NCBI GenBank assembly: GCA_002068325.1
Contig: MVZH01000005.1
Span: 1-46,430 of the forward strand
Length of the DNA: 46,430 nucleotides
Direction of reading: 5' to 3'
Source of the DNA: Lentisphaerae bacterium ADurb.BinA184
GTDB lineage: Bacteria > Verrucomicrobiota > Lentisphaeria > Oligosphaerales > MVZH01
A program made the position numbers and the translations under genes. Each line of letters starts with the position of its first letter. Position 1 is the stretch's first letter. The notes beneath the pieces were generated by a model. The model was given only the letters and a program-made list of their open reading frames with translations. It was not told the DNA's origin and made no database searches. Below are positions 1 to 7,950 of the stretch, in pieces.

Positions 1-504
1 TCCATCAGCGCCGTCAACCAGGATCCCGGCGATGGCGGCGCGGGTGGGGTCGGTGCAGGCAACCCTGGCCACCCCCTTGAAGGCGGACAGGAACAGGCCG
101 GGGCTGACAGGCGTTCCGGCGGTTTGCAGACACTCCACGGCCGGGAACTCGGTGGCGGGCGTGGTTGCGGCCGTACGGCTCACGCCGGTGCCCTTCAGGC
201 TGAGCGAAAGGGCCAGGGTGCGGTCGGAGGCCGGCTCGATGGTCACGAAGTCTTCACGGGCCATTGCCGAGGCCGTGCGCTTGAGTTCGTCGAAGGGCAG
301 CAGGAACTCACCGTCGCCGGCGCAGGCCCCTTCCGTGCGCAGCGACAGGGCTTCGTCCAGGTTGGTGGCCGTGAGGGTGGCGATGCCCGAGGCCCCCCGC
401 ACGTGGATGTTGCCGAGGACAGGGAGGGAGGGGTTCGAGGGGACGATTCTGGCGAAGGCGCGGACGGCGGCCTTCAGTTCAGGGGCGTGGAGGGTGATCT
501 GCAT
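1..504 (-). CDS. DnaN-like sliding clamp (beta clamp family), partial, C-terminus beyond window
   Basis: The 168 visible codons start at an ATG preceded by AAGGAG about 9-10 nt upstream. The N-terminal text resembles domain 1 of the bacterial beta clamp: an early SNPSLPVLGNIHV stretch, then LTATNLDEALSLR, and later TEFPAV followed by FLSAFKGVARVACTDPTR and AIAGILVD, the usual order in DnaN. A clamp tethers DNA polymerase and repair enzymes to DNA. A full-length DnaN has about 370 residues, so more than half lies left of the window. It sits 45 bp downstream of radC on the same strand and close to a plasmid/phage-type primase, so I infer a mobile-element clamp rather than the chromosomal dnaN. 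The family call is fairly firm; the mobile-element role is inference. Confidence 0.72.
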   Translation of the reverse strand, partial: MQITLHAPELKAAVRAFARIVPSNPSLPVLGNIHVRGASGIATLTATNLDEALSLRTEGACAGDGEFLLPFDELKRTASAMAREDFVTIEPASDRTLALSLSLKGTGVSRTAATTPATEFPAVECLQTAGTPVSPGLFLSAFKGVARVACTDPTRAAIAGILVDGADG

Positions 505-549
505 GGGGCCTGGCTCCTTGTGTTGGGTGGGCATGTGGGGCAAAGGGGT

Positions 550-1260
550 TCAGAGCAGGTTCTCCTCCCGCAGGCTGAGATACCCGCGCGGACAGACGGA
601 GGACGGTTCGCCGACGATGATGTGGTCCAGGACTTCGATCCCCACGACCTTTCCCGCGGCAGTCAGGTTGCGGGTGCTGGCCAGGTCCTGCGGCGAAGGC
701 GTGGGGTCCCCGGTCGGATGGTTGTGGACGAGGATGACGCGCGAGCAGCTTTCCCGGATGGCGCTGCGGAAGACCTCGCGGGCATGCACCTGGGAACGGT
801 CCACCAGGCCGACGGTCACCCGTTCGCGGCGCAGCAGGTTGTTCTTGGCGTCGAGCATCAGGACATGGAACTCCTCCTGAAGGCCCGCCCCGAAGACCGG
901 GCGCATGTGGGCGGCGGCCTCGGCGGGGGACTGGATGCGGGGGCGGCTCGAGATGTCGGTGCGGGAGACGCGGGAGGCCAGGGCCAGGGCCGACTTGACG
1001 GCACAGGCGGTGCGCAACGACAGGCCGCAGGAACGGAGCTCACGGATGCCGGCGGCGGCGAGGGCCTTCAGGCTGCCGTAGCGGGAGAGCAGGTCGCGGC
1101 TTCTGGCCAAGGCGGCTGCAGGGGGGACGGGGCCGAAGAACATGGACAGAAGCTCGGTGTCGCTCAGGTACTCGGACGGAAGCTCCTGGATGCGGATGAC
1201 GGGCTGTTCGGACAGGGGCAGGTCGGGAAGGTTGGGGGGCAGTCCGGGGCCGTCGTTCAT
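550..1260 (-). CDS. radC: RadC/JAB-domain protein
   Basis: A 236-residue protein. The start is the ATG with AGGAGG 8-9 nt upstream; a longer reading to 1383 would run through a low-complexity purine-rich tract and is rejected. An N-terminal helix-hairpin-helix-like part (SDTELLSMFFGPV, then RYGSLKALAAAGIRELRSCGL) is followed by the JAB/MPN metalloprotease-like domain with HNHPTGDPTPS near residues 179-189. This is the JAMM-type metal site typical of RadC. The biochemical role of RadC is unsettled in the literature; copies are very common on integrative elements and phages. Here it probably forms an operon with the downstream DnaN-like clamp gene and diverges from the HTH/primase pair. Confidence 0.9.
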   Translation of the reverse strand: MNDGPGLPPNLPDLPLSEQPVIRIQELPSEYLSDTELLSMFFGPVPPAAALARSRDLLSRYGSLKALAAAGIRELRSCGLSLRTACAVKSALALASRVSRTDISSRPRIQSPAEAAAHMRPVFGAGLQEEFHVLMLDAKNNLLRRERVTVGLVDRSQVHAREVFRSAIRESCSRVILVHNHPTGDPTPSPQDLASTRNLTAAGKVVGIEVLDHIIVGEPSSVCPRGYLSLREENLL

Positions 1261-1284
1261 GGGCGCAGTCCTCCTGGGATGGGG

Positions 1285-1433
1285 TGTGGGGGCAGGAGAC
1301 AGGAAGGCAGGTCGGCGAGGAAGGGAAAGACGGGGCAGGAAGGATGGGCAGGGCAGACGGGGCAGAAGGGAAAGACGGGACACGAAGATCAGGCAGGAAG
1401 GACGGGGAGGAAGGTGCTGAGGGGAGGCCGGGT
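1285..1433. repeat. Purine-rich degenerate repeat tract upstream of radC
   Basis: The plus strand is almost all G and A with recurring blocks such as GGGAAAGACGGG (two copies 45 bp apart) and GGCAGGAAGGA (two copies). Spacing is roughly a multiple of 9 in places, so one forward frame reads like a collagen-type G-x-x pattern. I regard this as low-complexity DNA in the radC leader rather than coding sequence. Confidence 0.6.
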
Positions 1434-1466
1434 CAGTCAGGGATCGGGCGTGACCGGCCAGTCAGG

Positions 1467-1495
1467 ATATTGTGCCGCCCCTTGACACCTGTAAA
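1467..1495 (-). promoter_or_regulatory. Candidate promoter for radC/dnaN-like operon
   Basis: Reading the minus strand, TTTACA (1490-1495) is followed after 17 bp by CAATAT (1467-1472). It overlaps a plus-strand TTGACA, so this is a plausible divergent promoter between the two halves of the accessory module. Called by eye only. Confidence 0.4.
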
Positions 1496-1509
1496 ACAGA
1501 TGCCATACT
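1482..1509 (+). promoter_or_regulatory. Candidate promoter toward the HTH/primase genes
   Basis: A perfect TTGACA (1482-1487) is followed after 16 bp by CATACT (1504-1509). The first gene downstream starts at 1884, so transcription from here would carry a leader of about 370 nt. The -35 is strong and the -10 moderate. Confidence 0.4.
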
Positions 1510-1510
1510 A

Positions 1511-1870
1511 CTGATACGCCGGGAACCAATTACGGCCATCGGCAAGTAACAGAAAGGAGGCCAAAGAAACCACGAACTGAATAGCCCCTGCTCGAGTCGC
1601 GGACATTGATGCCAGCCTACATGCCATCCTCTTCCCTCCCACCGCACTCCCGCGCCTGCCTTCTGTGGCCCATCCTGGCCCTTCAGCTTTCAGCCATCCA
1701 TTTGCGCTCCCTCTGAGGCACTTGCTTTCTGCCTCCTTGCGGCCTGCGGCTCCATGTTGCCCGGGAACGACTGCCAGTTCCGGCCGCGACATGCCTATTC
1801 CCGTCCCGTCCATCTGCCACGCCGTATATTTACTCGATTGAAAGCTTACATCATTGATGCGCAACTACTT
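1511..1870. other. Untranslated leader region, no gene recognised
   Basis: Short open frames on both strands show no recognisable protein pattern and no convincing ribosome site leading to a start codon. The base composition is less GC-biased than in the neighbouring genes. It may be a long 5' leader for the HTH/primase operon. I see no riboswitch I can name. Confidence 0.4.
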
Positions 1871-1883
1871 AAGGAAAGCTGTT

Positions 1884-2231
1884 ATGCACACATCTCTTCG
1901 AATTCCCGCAGCGGCCTTGAAGGCGGCCGCAGACGTACTGAAAGGTTATTGCCCCGCGTATGAAGACCCGATGGCCCTGAAGCGGGCCCTTGCCGCCGGC
2001 CTGGCGGCCAGGCAGGGCGCCGGCACACCGACGGCCCCGAGTGACGAACTGCTCAGCCCGAAACAGGTCGCAGCCAAGCTCGGCGTCTCACGGCGGACCA
2101 TATTCAACTACATGGACTCCGGCCTGCTCCCGCGGGTCAGGGTCAGCAAGCGAACCGTCAGGATTCCCCGTTCGGCCCTCCTGGCCTTGATCGCTCAGGA
2201 AGACGCGACCAACCCGGAGGAGGCCGCATGA
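1884..2231 (+). CDS. Excisionase/MerR-type helix-turn-helix DNA-binding protein
   Basis: A 115-residue protein. The ATG at 1884 is chosen over the in-frame ATG at 1854 because AAGGAAA lies 6-7 nt upstream. Residues ~55-105 read LLSPKQVAAKLGVSRRTIFN, then YMDSGLLPRVRVSKRTVRIP, the pattern of the HTH_17/excisionase family (winged MerR-like helix-turn-helix). Such proteins act as excisionases, replication initiator partners or regulators on mobile elements. The 3' end overlaps the primase start (ATGA overlap), so the two are co-translated. The N-terminal 50 residues have no recognised fold. Partner DNA sites are unknown. Confidence 0.78.
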   Translation: MHTSLRIPAAALKAAADVLKGYCPAYEDPMALKRALAAGLAARQGAGTPTAPSDELLSPKQVAAKLGVSRRTIFNYMDSGLLPRVRVSKRTVRIPRSALLALIAQEDATNPEEAA

Positions 2232-3763
2232 TGAACACGGGAACTCAGACACAACCGAAGCTCTACACCATCCCCGGCGACCCGGCAAAGGCCGCCGAGT
2301 TCTTGCGGCAGTTCGGCGAGCCGTGGTCCTACAGCAGGAGCGGCATCCCTGAGGCGCTGAACCAGATTCACTATGCGGCCGCCTACGCGGCCAGGAAGCG
2401 TGTCAGGTACAGCCCCGGGCAGCATGCCTACGCACAGTATTCCGAGGCGACCGGCAAGTGGGAGCTGGCTGATGAAGCCTTCCTGTCCCTCGAGCTGGCA
2501 CAGATGGTGCGCGATGACCTCCGCAAGGCCAGCACGCACAGCGAGCATGACCGTGAAGCGGACCGAACGGCAAACGCCGACCCCGACTGCCTGGCGGGCA
2601 AGATCACAGGCACCTTCCTGTCGGCCGTGCTGAAGCTGGTCAAGGGGTTCGGCTGGCAGAAGCTGTCCTGCCCGGGAATCGTCCTCCACCTCTCCAACGG
2701 CATGCTCCACCTGGACGACGCCAAGGCCGAGTGCAGGCCGTTCAATCCCGCGTACCTGTCGGAGAGCGGCTCGCGAGTTGCCTACAAGGAGGGGGCCACG
2801 TGCCCGCGCTTCCTGAAGGAACTGCTCGAACCCGCCCTCTCGCCCGAGGACATCTCCCTCGTGCAGCGCTATGCCGGACAGTGCCTGCTGGGCTTCAACC
2901 TGTGCCAGGGCATCATGCTTGTCCGGGGCACTGCGGGCGGGGGCAAGTCACAGCTCGTCAACGTGCTGGAAGGCATTGTCGGGCTGCACAACGTGACGGA
3001 GCTCCGCACCGAGCATCTCGGGGGGCGGTTCGAGGTGTCCGCGCTGGCGGGCAAAACCCTCGTGACCGGCAAGGACGTGAGCAGCGACTTCTTCAACCGC
3101 CCTGCGGCCAGCAAGCTGAAGGCCCTGGTTGGAGGCGACGGAGTCCAGGGCGAGCGGAAATACAAGAACCGGCGCGTAGACGTGCGCGGCACACTCAACG
3201 TGATCGTCACCTCGAACAGCCGGCTGAACCTGCGCCTTGACCAGGACCGTGAAGCCTGGCGCCGCCGACTCCTGGTCGTCGACTTCTGCAACAAGCCTCC
3301 GGCAGTACCCGTGGCTGAGTTTGCCACAGAGCTGCTCCAAAGCGAAGGGCCCGGCATCCTCAACTGGTGCATCGCCGGGATGCAGGCGCTGTTGGCGGAG
3401 CTGAAGACCCGTGGCAGGATTCAGATGACCGACGCCCAGGCCCGGCGGGTGGACGACCTCCTCGAAGAGTCGGAAGGTCCGAGGTACTTCGTCGAGAACT
3501 GCGTGGAGCGCAGGCCGGGTGCGAACGTCACCTCGCATGAGCTCTACGTCGCCTACCTGGACATGTGCGAGCGCATCGGCTGGCGGAAAGTCCTCCAGAC
3601 GGCGTTCCAGAAGCTGCTGGTGGATCTCATGCCCGAGATTCACAGGTCAGAGCGGCGGACCGACATCGCGCGGCAGGGGACCAACCGGCGGGGCTACGCG
3701 AACGTGGCCGTCAGGACGGCCTCTGCGGAGGCGGAACCGGCTGCCGGGAAGGCGGCCGCGTAA
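2228..3763 (+). CDS. P4/D5-type phage or plasmid primase-helicase (SF3 ATPase)
   Basis: A 511-residue protein. The start overlaps the previous stop and has GGAGGAGG just upstream. A D5_N-like segment (CPRFLKELLEPALSPEDISL, then QRYAGQCLLGFN; ~200-230) precedes a Walker A motif GTAGGGKS (~234-241), later GKTLVTGKDVSSDFF, NVIVTSNSRL (sensor-1-like) and RRRLLVVDF, all typical of the SF3 helicase part of P4 alpha/D5 primases. These enzymes unwind and initiate replication of phages, satellites and plasmids. No archaeal-type primase domain is evident in the first 190 residues, so this may be the helicase half only. Context: HTH protein upstream, terminator and tRNA-Gly downstream. Confidence 0.85.
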   Translation: MMNTGTQTQPKLYTIPGDPAKAAEFLRQFGEPWSYSRSGIPEALNQIHYAAAYAARKRVRYSPGQHAYAQYSEATGKWELADEAFLSLELAQMVRDDLRKASTHSEHDREADRTANADPDCLAGKITGTFLSAVLKLVKGFGWQKLSCPGIVLHLSNGMLHLDDAKAECRPFNPAYLSESGSRVAYKEGATCPRFLKELLEPALSPEDISLVQRYAGQCLLGFNLCQGIMLVRGTAGGGKSQLVNVLEGIVGLHNVTELRTEHLGGRFEVSALAGKTLVTGKDVSSDFFNRPAASKLKALVGGDGVQGERKYKNRRVDVRGTLNVIVTSNSRLNLRLDQDREAWRRRLLVVDFCNKPPAVPVAEFATELLQSEGPGILNWCIAGMQALLAELKTRGRIQMTDAQARRVDDLLEESEGPRYFVENCVERRPGANVTSHELYVAYLDMCERIGWRKVLQTAFQKLLVDLMPEIHRSERRTDIARQGTNRRGYANVAVRTASAEAEPAAGKAAA

Positions 3764-3789
3764 GGCCGCACGGCTGTCAGGCAACCAGG

Positions 3790-3824
3790 CCCCCGGTGCC
3801 GGAAGGTGCCGGGGGTTCCTTTTC
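3790..3824 (+). terminator. Rho-independent-type terminator after the primase gene
   Basis: CCCCCGG (3790-3796) pairs with CCGGGGG (3809-3815), followed by TTCCTTTTC. It lies 27 bp after the primase stop codon. Confidence 0.6.
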
Positions 3825-3849
3825 TTCCCCGCGGCGCCGGGAGGCGGTT

Positions 3850-3871
3850 GTGGTTGTTATGTGGTTGTTAT
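3850..3871. repeat. Tandem 11-bp direct repeat
   Basis: GTGGTTGTTAT occurs twice head to tail (3850-3860 and 3861-3871) between the primase terminator and tRNA-Gly. Short direct repeats beside a tRNA are common at integrase or excisionase arm sites, but no integrase gene is visible here. Confidence 0.6.
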
Positions 3872-3891
3872 CCGCGTCCGAAAGGCACGGA

Positions 3892-3905
3892 AAGGTGGAG
3901 CAGGT
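3892..3905. other. Possible attachment-site remnant: copy of the tRNA-Gly 3' end
   Basis: AAGGTGGAGCAGGT matches 13 of 14 bases with AAGGTGGAGCGGGT at 3937-3950, which covers the encoded CCA and the 3' acceptor strand of the tRNA. A duplicated tRNA 3' end is what integration at a tRNA gene leaves behind. This one lies only 45 bp away, so it would be a relic rather than the far end of the present element. Confidence 0.35.
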
Positions 3906-3940
3906 TCGTGCAGGTTTCCCCGATTTCCCCTCTGGGAAGG

Positions 3941-4014
3941 TGGAGCGGGTGATGGGAATCGAACCCACGTTGCCAGCTTGGGAAGCTGGAGCATTACCAT
4001 TATGCTACACCCGC
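3941..4014 (-). tRNA. tRNA-Gly (anticodon CCC)
   Basis: On the minus strand the 5' acceptor GCGGGTG pairs with the 3' CACCCGC. The anticodon arm CCAGC-TTCCCAA-GCTGG gives anticodon CCC (reads GGG), and the T arm contains the canonical GGTTCGATTCC. The CCA is encoded (3941-3943). The gene flanks the phage/plasmid-like module, a classic integration target. Confidence 0.95.
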
Positions 4015-4428
4015 CCGGCGTCGCGTGCGGGTCATAATATACGACGCCCTTGCGCGGGCGCAAACCGGTGCGGCGGGCGAGGATGACACGCGTGTCGGGA
4101 GAGGCCTCCCTGCGTCTTGCCTACGCGTACCTGCCCATGTTCACTCACACGACTGCGGCCAGGCAACCCGGCCGTTGGTTCTTCCCGCAGAATGCGTTAC
4201 GGACTCCCGTGTCGGCGTGCGTGCACCGCTTCACCGGGAGCGTGTACGCCCGTAGGACGGGACGGCGTCGGCGCCCCCGGCGCAACCGTCACAAACCCGG
4301 CGGTTGCCGGGCGGACAACGGAGGCGAACCGGCCCGCCGGCGTTGACGGGCGGCCGGGCGGCCGCGCCGCCGGGCCCGCCATGGGCTATATTGCGCGACG
4401 TCCGTTCCGACGCGAGGGCTATGGTGCG
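4015..4428. other. Intergenic region without a recognised gene
   Basis: Open frames here show no recognisable protein pattern. A GC-rich dyad-like stretch lies at about 4340-4380. A TATATT (4387-4392) about 37 bp before the next gene could be a -10 box, but I find no good -35 at 16-18 bp; TTGACG at 4343 is too far away. Confidence 0.4.
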
Positions 4429-6468
4429 ATGCGAACGCGGCTGATTCTGCTGACCGGCTTTGTGGCGGCGCTGGCCGCCTTGCGCGCCGACATGATTGTG
4501 CTCAAGGACGGGCGCGAGTACGAGGGCGCGCTGGTCGAGGCGACGGAGGCCGAGGTCGTGTTCCGTCGCGGCGAGGAGGTCACGCGCCACCCTCGGGCCG
4601 AGGTGGTCCACGTGCGGCTGCAGCGCCAGCGCGAGTGGGCCGAGTTCAGCCGCGCCGCCGACATCGCGGACGACCGGTTGCAGCAGGGGCTGGCGGCGAA
4701 GCTGGACGCGCGGCAATACCGCGGGGCGGGAACCGCCACGCTCTACGAGGGGACGACCATCGAGTTGCGGACCCCGCAGACTTGGGAGCGGCGTCAACGG
4801 CGCATCGTGCGCATTCTCAACGAGCACGGGGAGGACGCCTCGGTCGACCAGGTCTACTACCGCCCCGACTGCGAGACCGTACGTGTCCTGCATGCGGTCG
4901 CGGTGCGGCCGGACGGGACGGTGTTGCACCTGCGGGACACGGCGTTGCAGGACGAGTCGGTGTACTCGCGCTACCCGCGCTATGACACCGTGCGGCGGCT
5001 GCGCTTTGCCACACCCGAGGGCAAGCCTGGCAACCTGCTCGATGCCTCGGTCGAGCACATACGCGCCGAGCCGTTGGAGGGGCAGGCGTTCCACGAGGAG
5101 ATTCTGCTGGGCGGCAGCGATCCGGTCTTCGAGTGCGAGGTTGCGGTGTGGGTGCCGGCGGGCATCGCGTTGCGCTGGCAGGTGTTGAACGACGCGGGAG
5201 GCACGGTGGCGTTCGAGAGGACGGCCGAGGGTGACGGCGCGTGGTACCGGTGGTCGCGGCGCGACGCGCCGTTGCTGCCGCCGGAGCCGTTGATGCCCCC
5301 GTGGGCGGACGTGGTTCCGCGGCTGGTGCTGGCGGCGGGGCCGGCGACGTGGGAGGCGGCCGGCGAGGCGTGCGCCGAGAGCCTGGCGGCGGCGGACGCG
5401 CGGCTCGCCGACCTGCCGCCGCTGCCGGCCGAGGACGCCGACGGGCTGTGGGAGTTTGTGTCGCGGAACGTGCAGTCCGCGGACGTCTCGCTGCTGGCCA
5501 GCGGTCCGGCGCCGCAGGATCCGATGGAGACTTGGCGCCTGCGTTCGGGTTCGCCGGTGGACCGCACCTACCTGTTCTACCGCTGGCTGGCGTTGCTCGG
5601 CGAGGAGGTGCATTGGGCGTGGATTCGCCCGCGAACCCAGGGTGCCCTGGCGGAGCAGGCGCCGACAGCGGAGGCCTTGCCGGTGCCGGCGGTGCGTGTC
5701 GGGGGCGTGGACGGGCGTTTCTACGTGCTGGGCAGTGACATCGAGACTCCGGAGGAGACCCGCGCGTGGCTCTCCGGGGCGCCCGTCCTGGTGGCTGGCG
5801 GCGGCCTGTCGGTGATCCCCGCCGCGGATGCGGGTTCACTGGGCACCGACCGCAAAGTGGCATTGCGGCTGGACCGTGACGGCAACGCCGAGGTTGAGGA
5901 TCACATCGTCTTCCGCGGGGCGGAGGCGCGGGCGCTGCGTGAATGGCGTCGCCTGACCGGCGTGGAGATCCAGCGCCGGGTCGAGGAGCTGGCGACGGCG
6001 GTGAACGGGCGGGCCCAGCGTGTGCGCTACGAGATCGAGGGCGATGTGCGCGAGAATGCGCCCCGCCTGGCCCTGCGCCTGCGCTACCGGGTGCCGCGCC
6101 TGGCCGACAGCCGCCCCTCGGTGGCCAGCCTGCAGTTGCCGTGGCTTGAGTACGACGCCTGGGCGGTCGGCCGCGACGAGCGCCGCTTTCCGCTGTTCTG
6201 GGGGCAGCCGCGCCGCGATACGGTCGCCGTGCTGGTGCGGTCGCCACGCGGGTTCCGGCTCGAGGCCGGCCCGGCGCCGCGCACGTTCGCCGCCGACGGC
6301 CTCAACCTGGCCTTCGCCTGCGAGGATCAGGCTGGGCACACGCGGGTTTCCCTCACCTACGAGCGGAGCGCGCTGGGCGGTGACGCCGTTGCCTACCGCG
6401 ACCTCAAGGCCTGCCTCGAACTGCGCGCCGCCATCGGCCGCGACTACTGGGTCTGGCGCAAGGAGTGA
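4429..6468 (+). CDS. Secreted DUF3857/transglutaminase-fold protein with degenerate active site
   Basis: 679 residues from the ATG at 4429, chosen because it opens a signal peptide (MRTRLILLTGFVAALAALRA). An early SHD1-like strand set (MIVLKDGREYEGALVEATEA) is followed by a DUF3857-like region with paired R-I-V-R-I-L-N and a typical trailing beta-rich domain. Around residues 371-385 the text RSGSPVDRTYLF aligns with the transglutaminase core G-x-C-K-D-x-A-x-L, but the catalytic Cys position appears to be Pro, so enzymatic activity is doubtful. Exported or periplasmic location is inferred. It is followed after 3 bp by pyrE, so the two are probably cotranscribed although functionally unrelated. 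Confidence 0.65.
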   Translation: MRTRLILLTGFVAALAALRADMIVLKDGREYEGALVEATEAEVVFRRGEEVTRHPRAEVVHVRLQRQREWAEFSRAADIADDRLQQGLAAKLDARQYRGAGTATLYEGTTIELRTPQTWERRQRRIVRILNEHGEDASVDQVYYRPDCETVRVLHAVAVRPDGTVLHLRDTALQDESVYSRYPRYDTVRRLRFATPEGKPGNLLDASVEHIRAEPLEGQAFHEEILLGGSDPVFECEVAVWVPAGIALRWQVLNDAGGTVAFERTAEGDGAWYRWSRRDAPLLPPEPLMPPWADVVPRLVLAAGPATWEAAGEACAESLAAADARLADLPPLPAEDADGLWEFVSRNVQSADVSLLASGPAPQDPMETWRLRSGSPVDRTYLFYRWLALLGEEVHWAWIRPRTQGALAEQAPTAEALPVPAVRVGGVDGRFYVLGSDIETPEETRAWLSGAPVLVAGGGLSVIPAADAGSLGTDRKVALRLDRDGNAEVEDHIVFRGAEARALREWRRLTGVEIQRRVEELATAVNGRAQRVRYEIEGDVRENAPRLALRLRYRVPRLADSRPSVASLQLPWLEYDAWAVGRDERRFPLFWGQPRRDTVAVLVRSPRGFRLEAGPAPRTFAADGLNLAFACEDQAGHTRVSLTYERSALGGDAVAYRDLKACLELRAAIGRDYWVWRKE

Positions 6469-6471
6469 ACG

Positions 6472-7149
6472 GTGGAAGCCTACCAGCAGGAATTCGTCCG
6501 CTTCATGGTGGAGTGCGGGGTGCTGACCTTCGGCGACTTTGTCACCAAGTCCGGCCGCCGCACCCCCTTCTTCATCAACACCGGCAACTACAACACCGGC
6601 AGCCAGGTCGGCCGGCTGGGAGGGTATTACGCGCGCGCCCTGCACGCCGCGCTGGGGCGGGAGTTCGACTGTCTGTTTGGGCCGGCCTACAAGGGGATTC
6701 CCTTGGCGGTGGCCACCGGCATCGAGCTGGCGCGCACCTTCGGCCATGAGGTCGGCCTCTGCTTCAACCGCAAGGAGGCCAAGGATCATGGCGAGGGTGG
6801 TGCCCTCATCGGCCGCCGCCTGCGGGACGGCGACCGGGTTGTGATCATCGAGGATGTCACCACGGCCGGGACGTCGGTGCGCGAGAGCGTGCCGCTGCTC
6901 CGCGCCCAGGCTGGGGTCCAGGTCACGGCCCTGATCGTGTCGGTCGACCGCATGGAGCGCGGCACGGGGACGCGCTCGGCCCTGGCCGAGTTGCGCGACG
7001 AGTTCGGGCTGCGGCCGCTGGCCATCGTCACCCTCGCCGACATCGTCGAGTGTCTGCACAATCGTCCGCTTGACGGGCGGGTCGTGATTGATGACGCCAT
7101 GAAGGCCCGCCTCGACGCCTACCGCGCGCAGTACGGCGGGCAGGCGTGA
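6472..7149 (+). CDS. pyrE: Orotate phosphoribosyltransferase
   Basis: 225 residues starting at GTG, with AAGGAG 6 nt upstream, overlapping the end of the preceding gene. It carries the OPRT signature: KSGRRTPFFINTGNYNTGS near the N-terminus, FGPAYKGIPLA, FNRKEAKDHGEGG (catalytic loop) and the PRPP-binding motif VVIIEDVTTAGTS. It converts orotate plus PRPP into OMP in the cytoplasm, the fifth step of pyrimidine synthesis. Length is close to the family norm of about 210. The last bases reach into the small leader of the next gene. Confidence 0.95.
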   Translation: MEAYQQEFVRFMVECGVLTFGDFVTKSGRRTPFFINTGNYNTGSQVGRLGGYYARALHAALGREFDCLFGPAYKGIPLAVATGIELARTFGHEVGLCFNRKEAKDHGEGGALIGRRLRDGDRVVIIEDVTTAGTSVRESVPLLRAQAGVQVTALIVSVDRMERGTGTRSALAELRDEFGLRPLAIVTLADIVECLHNRPLDGRVVIDDAMKARLDAYRAQYGGQA

Positions 7150-7175
7150 GCTGTCGTTGCGGGGCCGTTGCTCCG

Positions 7176-7886
7176 ATGAGAAACCTCGCGCGATTCCTCC
7201 TTCGCCTGGTGGCCACGGTGGGGCTGCTGGGGCTGACCTGGGCGGTGATCGAGGGCCTGGCCGGCCTTCCGGTCCGCCTCGATCCCCGGCGCGTCGCGTT
7301 GCCTTTTGCCGGCGGGTTTGTGTTGGGGGCGGCCCTCTGCCTGTCGGTGTCGCGCATGATGGCCGTCTACGTCTTTGGCCATGAGTTGACGCACTGGATG
7401 GCGGCGAAGTGCTTCTTCCGCGCCACCCCCAAGTGTGAGATTGGGGCCGAGGGCGGAAGCGTCGCTGTCGAACGGCCGAACATCTGGATCACACTGGCGC
7501 CGTATTTCGTCCCGGTCTACACCCTCATCCTGATCGGCCTGTATGGGGTCATGAGCTTCTTCTGGCGCGACCACCCGGCCTGGGTGCGCACCGTGGCGGT
7601 CGGCCTGGGCGGGCTGACCTACGCGTTGCACGTGGCGCCGACGCTGTACGCCCTCAGCCGTGCCCAGACGGACCTGGCCGCCTACGGGTATGTGCTCTCC
7701 ATCGCGCTGATCCTGTTCTGCAATATCGCCATCGTCTTCGTGGCCCTTTTGGCGGCGACGGGCGAGTGGCGTACCGGTGTCGTCGGGGTGGGGGCCGGGG
7801 TTCGGCGGGAGGTCGAGGTTGCCGGCCAGGCGGGCCGTTGGGTCTGGGCGACGGTTCGGTTGTGGATCGAGCGTGCCAGGCCATGA
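7176..7886 (+). CDS. Membrane protein with HELTH motif (M50-like metalloprotease candidate)
   Basis: 236 residues from the ATG at 7176 (27 bp after pyrE). Several hydrophobic segments are visible: an N-terminal anchor (LARFLLRLVATVGLLGLTWA), another at VALPFAGGFVLGAALCL, and later WITLAPYFVPVYTLILIGLY and ALILFCNIAIVFVALLAAT. HELTH at ~69-73 is a membrane-embedded HExxH-type zinc site. The glutamate and both histidines are present, and FVPVYTL may be the second ligand region. Site-2-protease-like or DUF3267-like activity is inferred; the substrate is unknown. Confidence 0.6.
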   Translation: MRNLARFLLRLVATVGLLGLTWAVIEGLAGLPVRLDPRRVALPFAGGFVLGAALCLSVSRMMAVYVFGHELTHWMAAKCFFRATPKCEIGAEGGSVAVERPNIWITLAPYFVPVYTLILIGLYGVMSFFWRDHPAWVRTVAVGLGGLTYALHVAPTLYALSRAQTDLAAYGYVLSIALILFCNIAIVFVALLAATGEWRTGVVGVGAGVRREVEVAGQAGRWVWATVRLWIERARP

Positions 7887-7903
7887 CGCCGGGAGTCGCC
7901 GGC

Positions 7904-7938
7904 CACCGGTTTCCGGCCTCACCGGCGGGGCCCGCCGG
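7904..7938. repeat. GC-rich inverted-repeat element, copy A
   Basis: CACCGGTTTCCGGCCTCA is followed by the near-palindrome CCGGCGGGGCCCGCCGG (7922-7938). The whole block matches copy C at 12929-12963 closely, and the core also recurs at 12796-12812. A 7-bp-period array starts 12 bp downstream, as it also does after copy C. Confidence 0.75.
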
Positions 7939-7950
7939 CTCCAGGAGCCG

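Noticed and set aside
124..1485. Long plus-strand open frame opposite radC and the clamp
   Set aside because: It is Gly/Gln-rich, antisense to two recognised genes, and extends only because of GC-rich codon bias and a purine-rich tract.
1552..1560. AAAGGAGG looks like a strong ribosome site
   Set aside because: No start codon follows at a usable distance.
4765..4779. TTGCGGACCCCGCAG resembles the coding palindrome
   Set aside because: It is read in a different phase (L-R-T-P-Q) within ordinary protein text, so it is treated as chance similarity.
4197..6247. Long antisense open frames across the transglutaminase-fold gene
   Set aside because: Arg/Pro-rich shadow frames typical of high-GC third-position bias; no recognisable domains.
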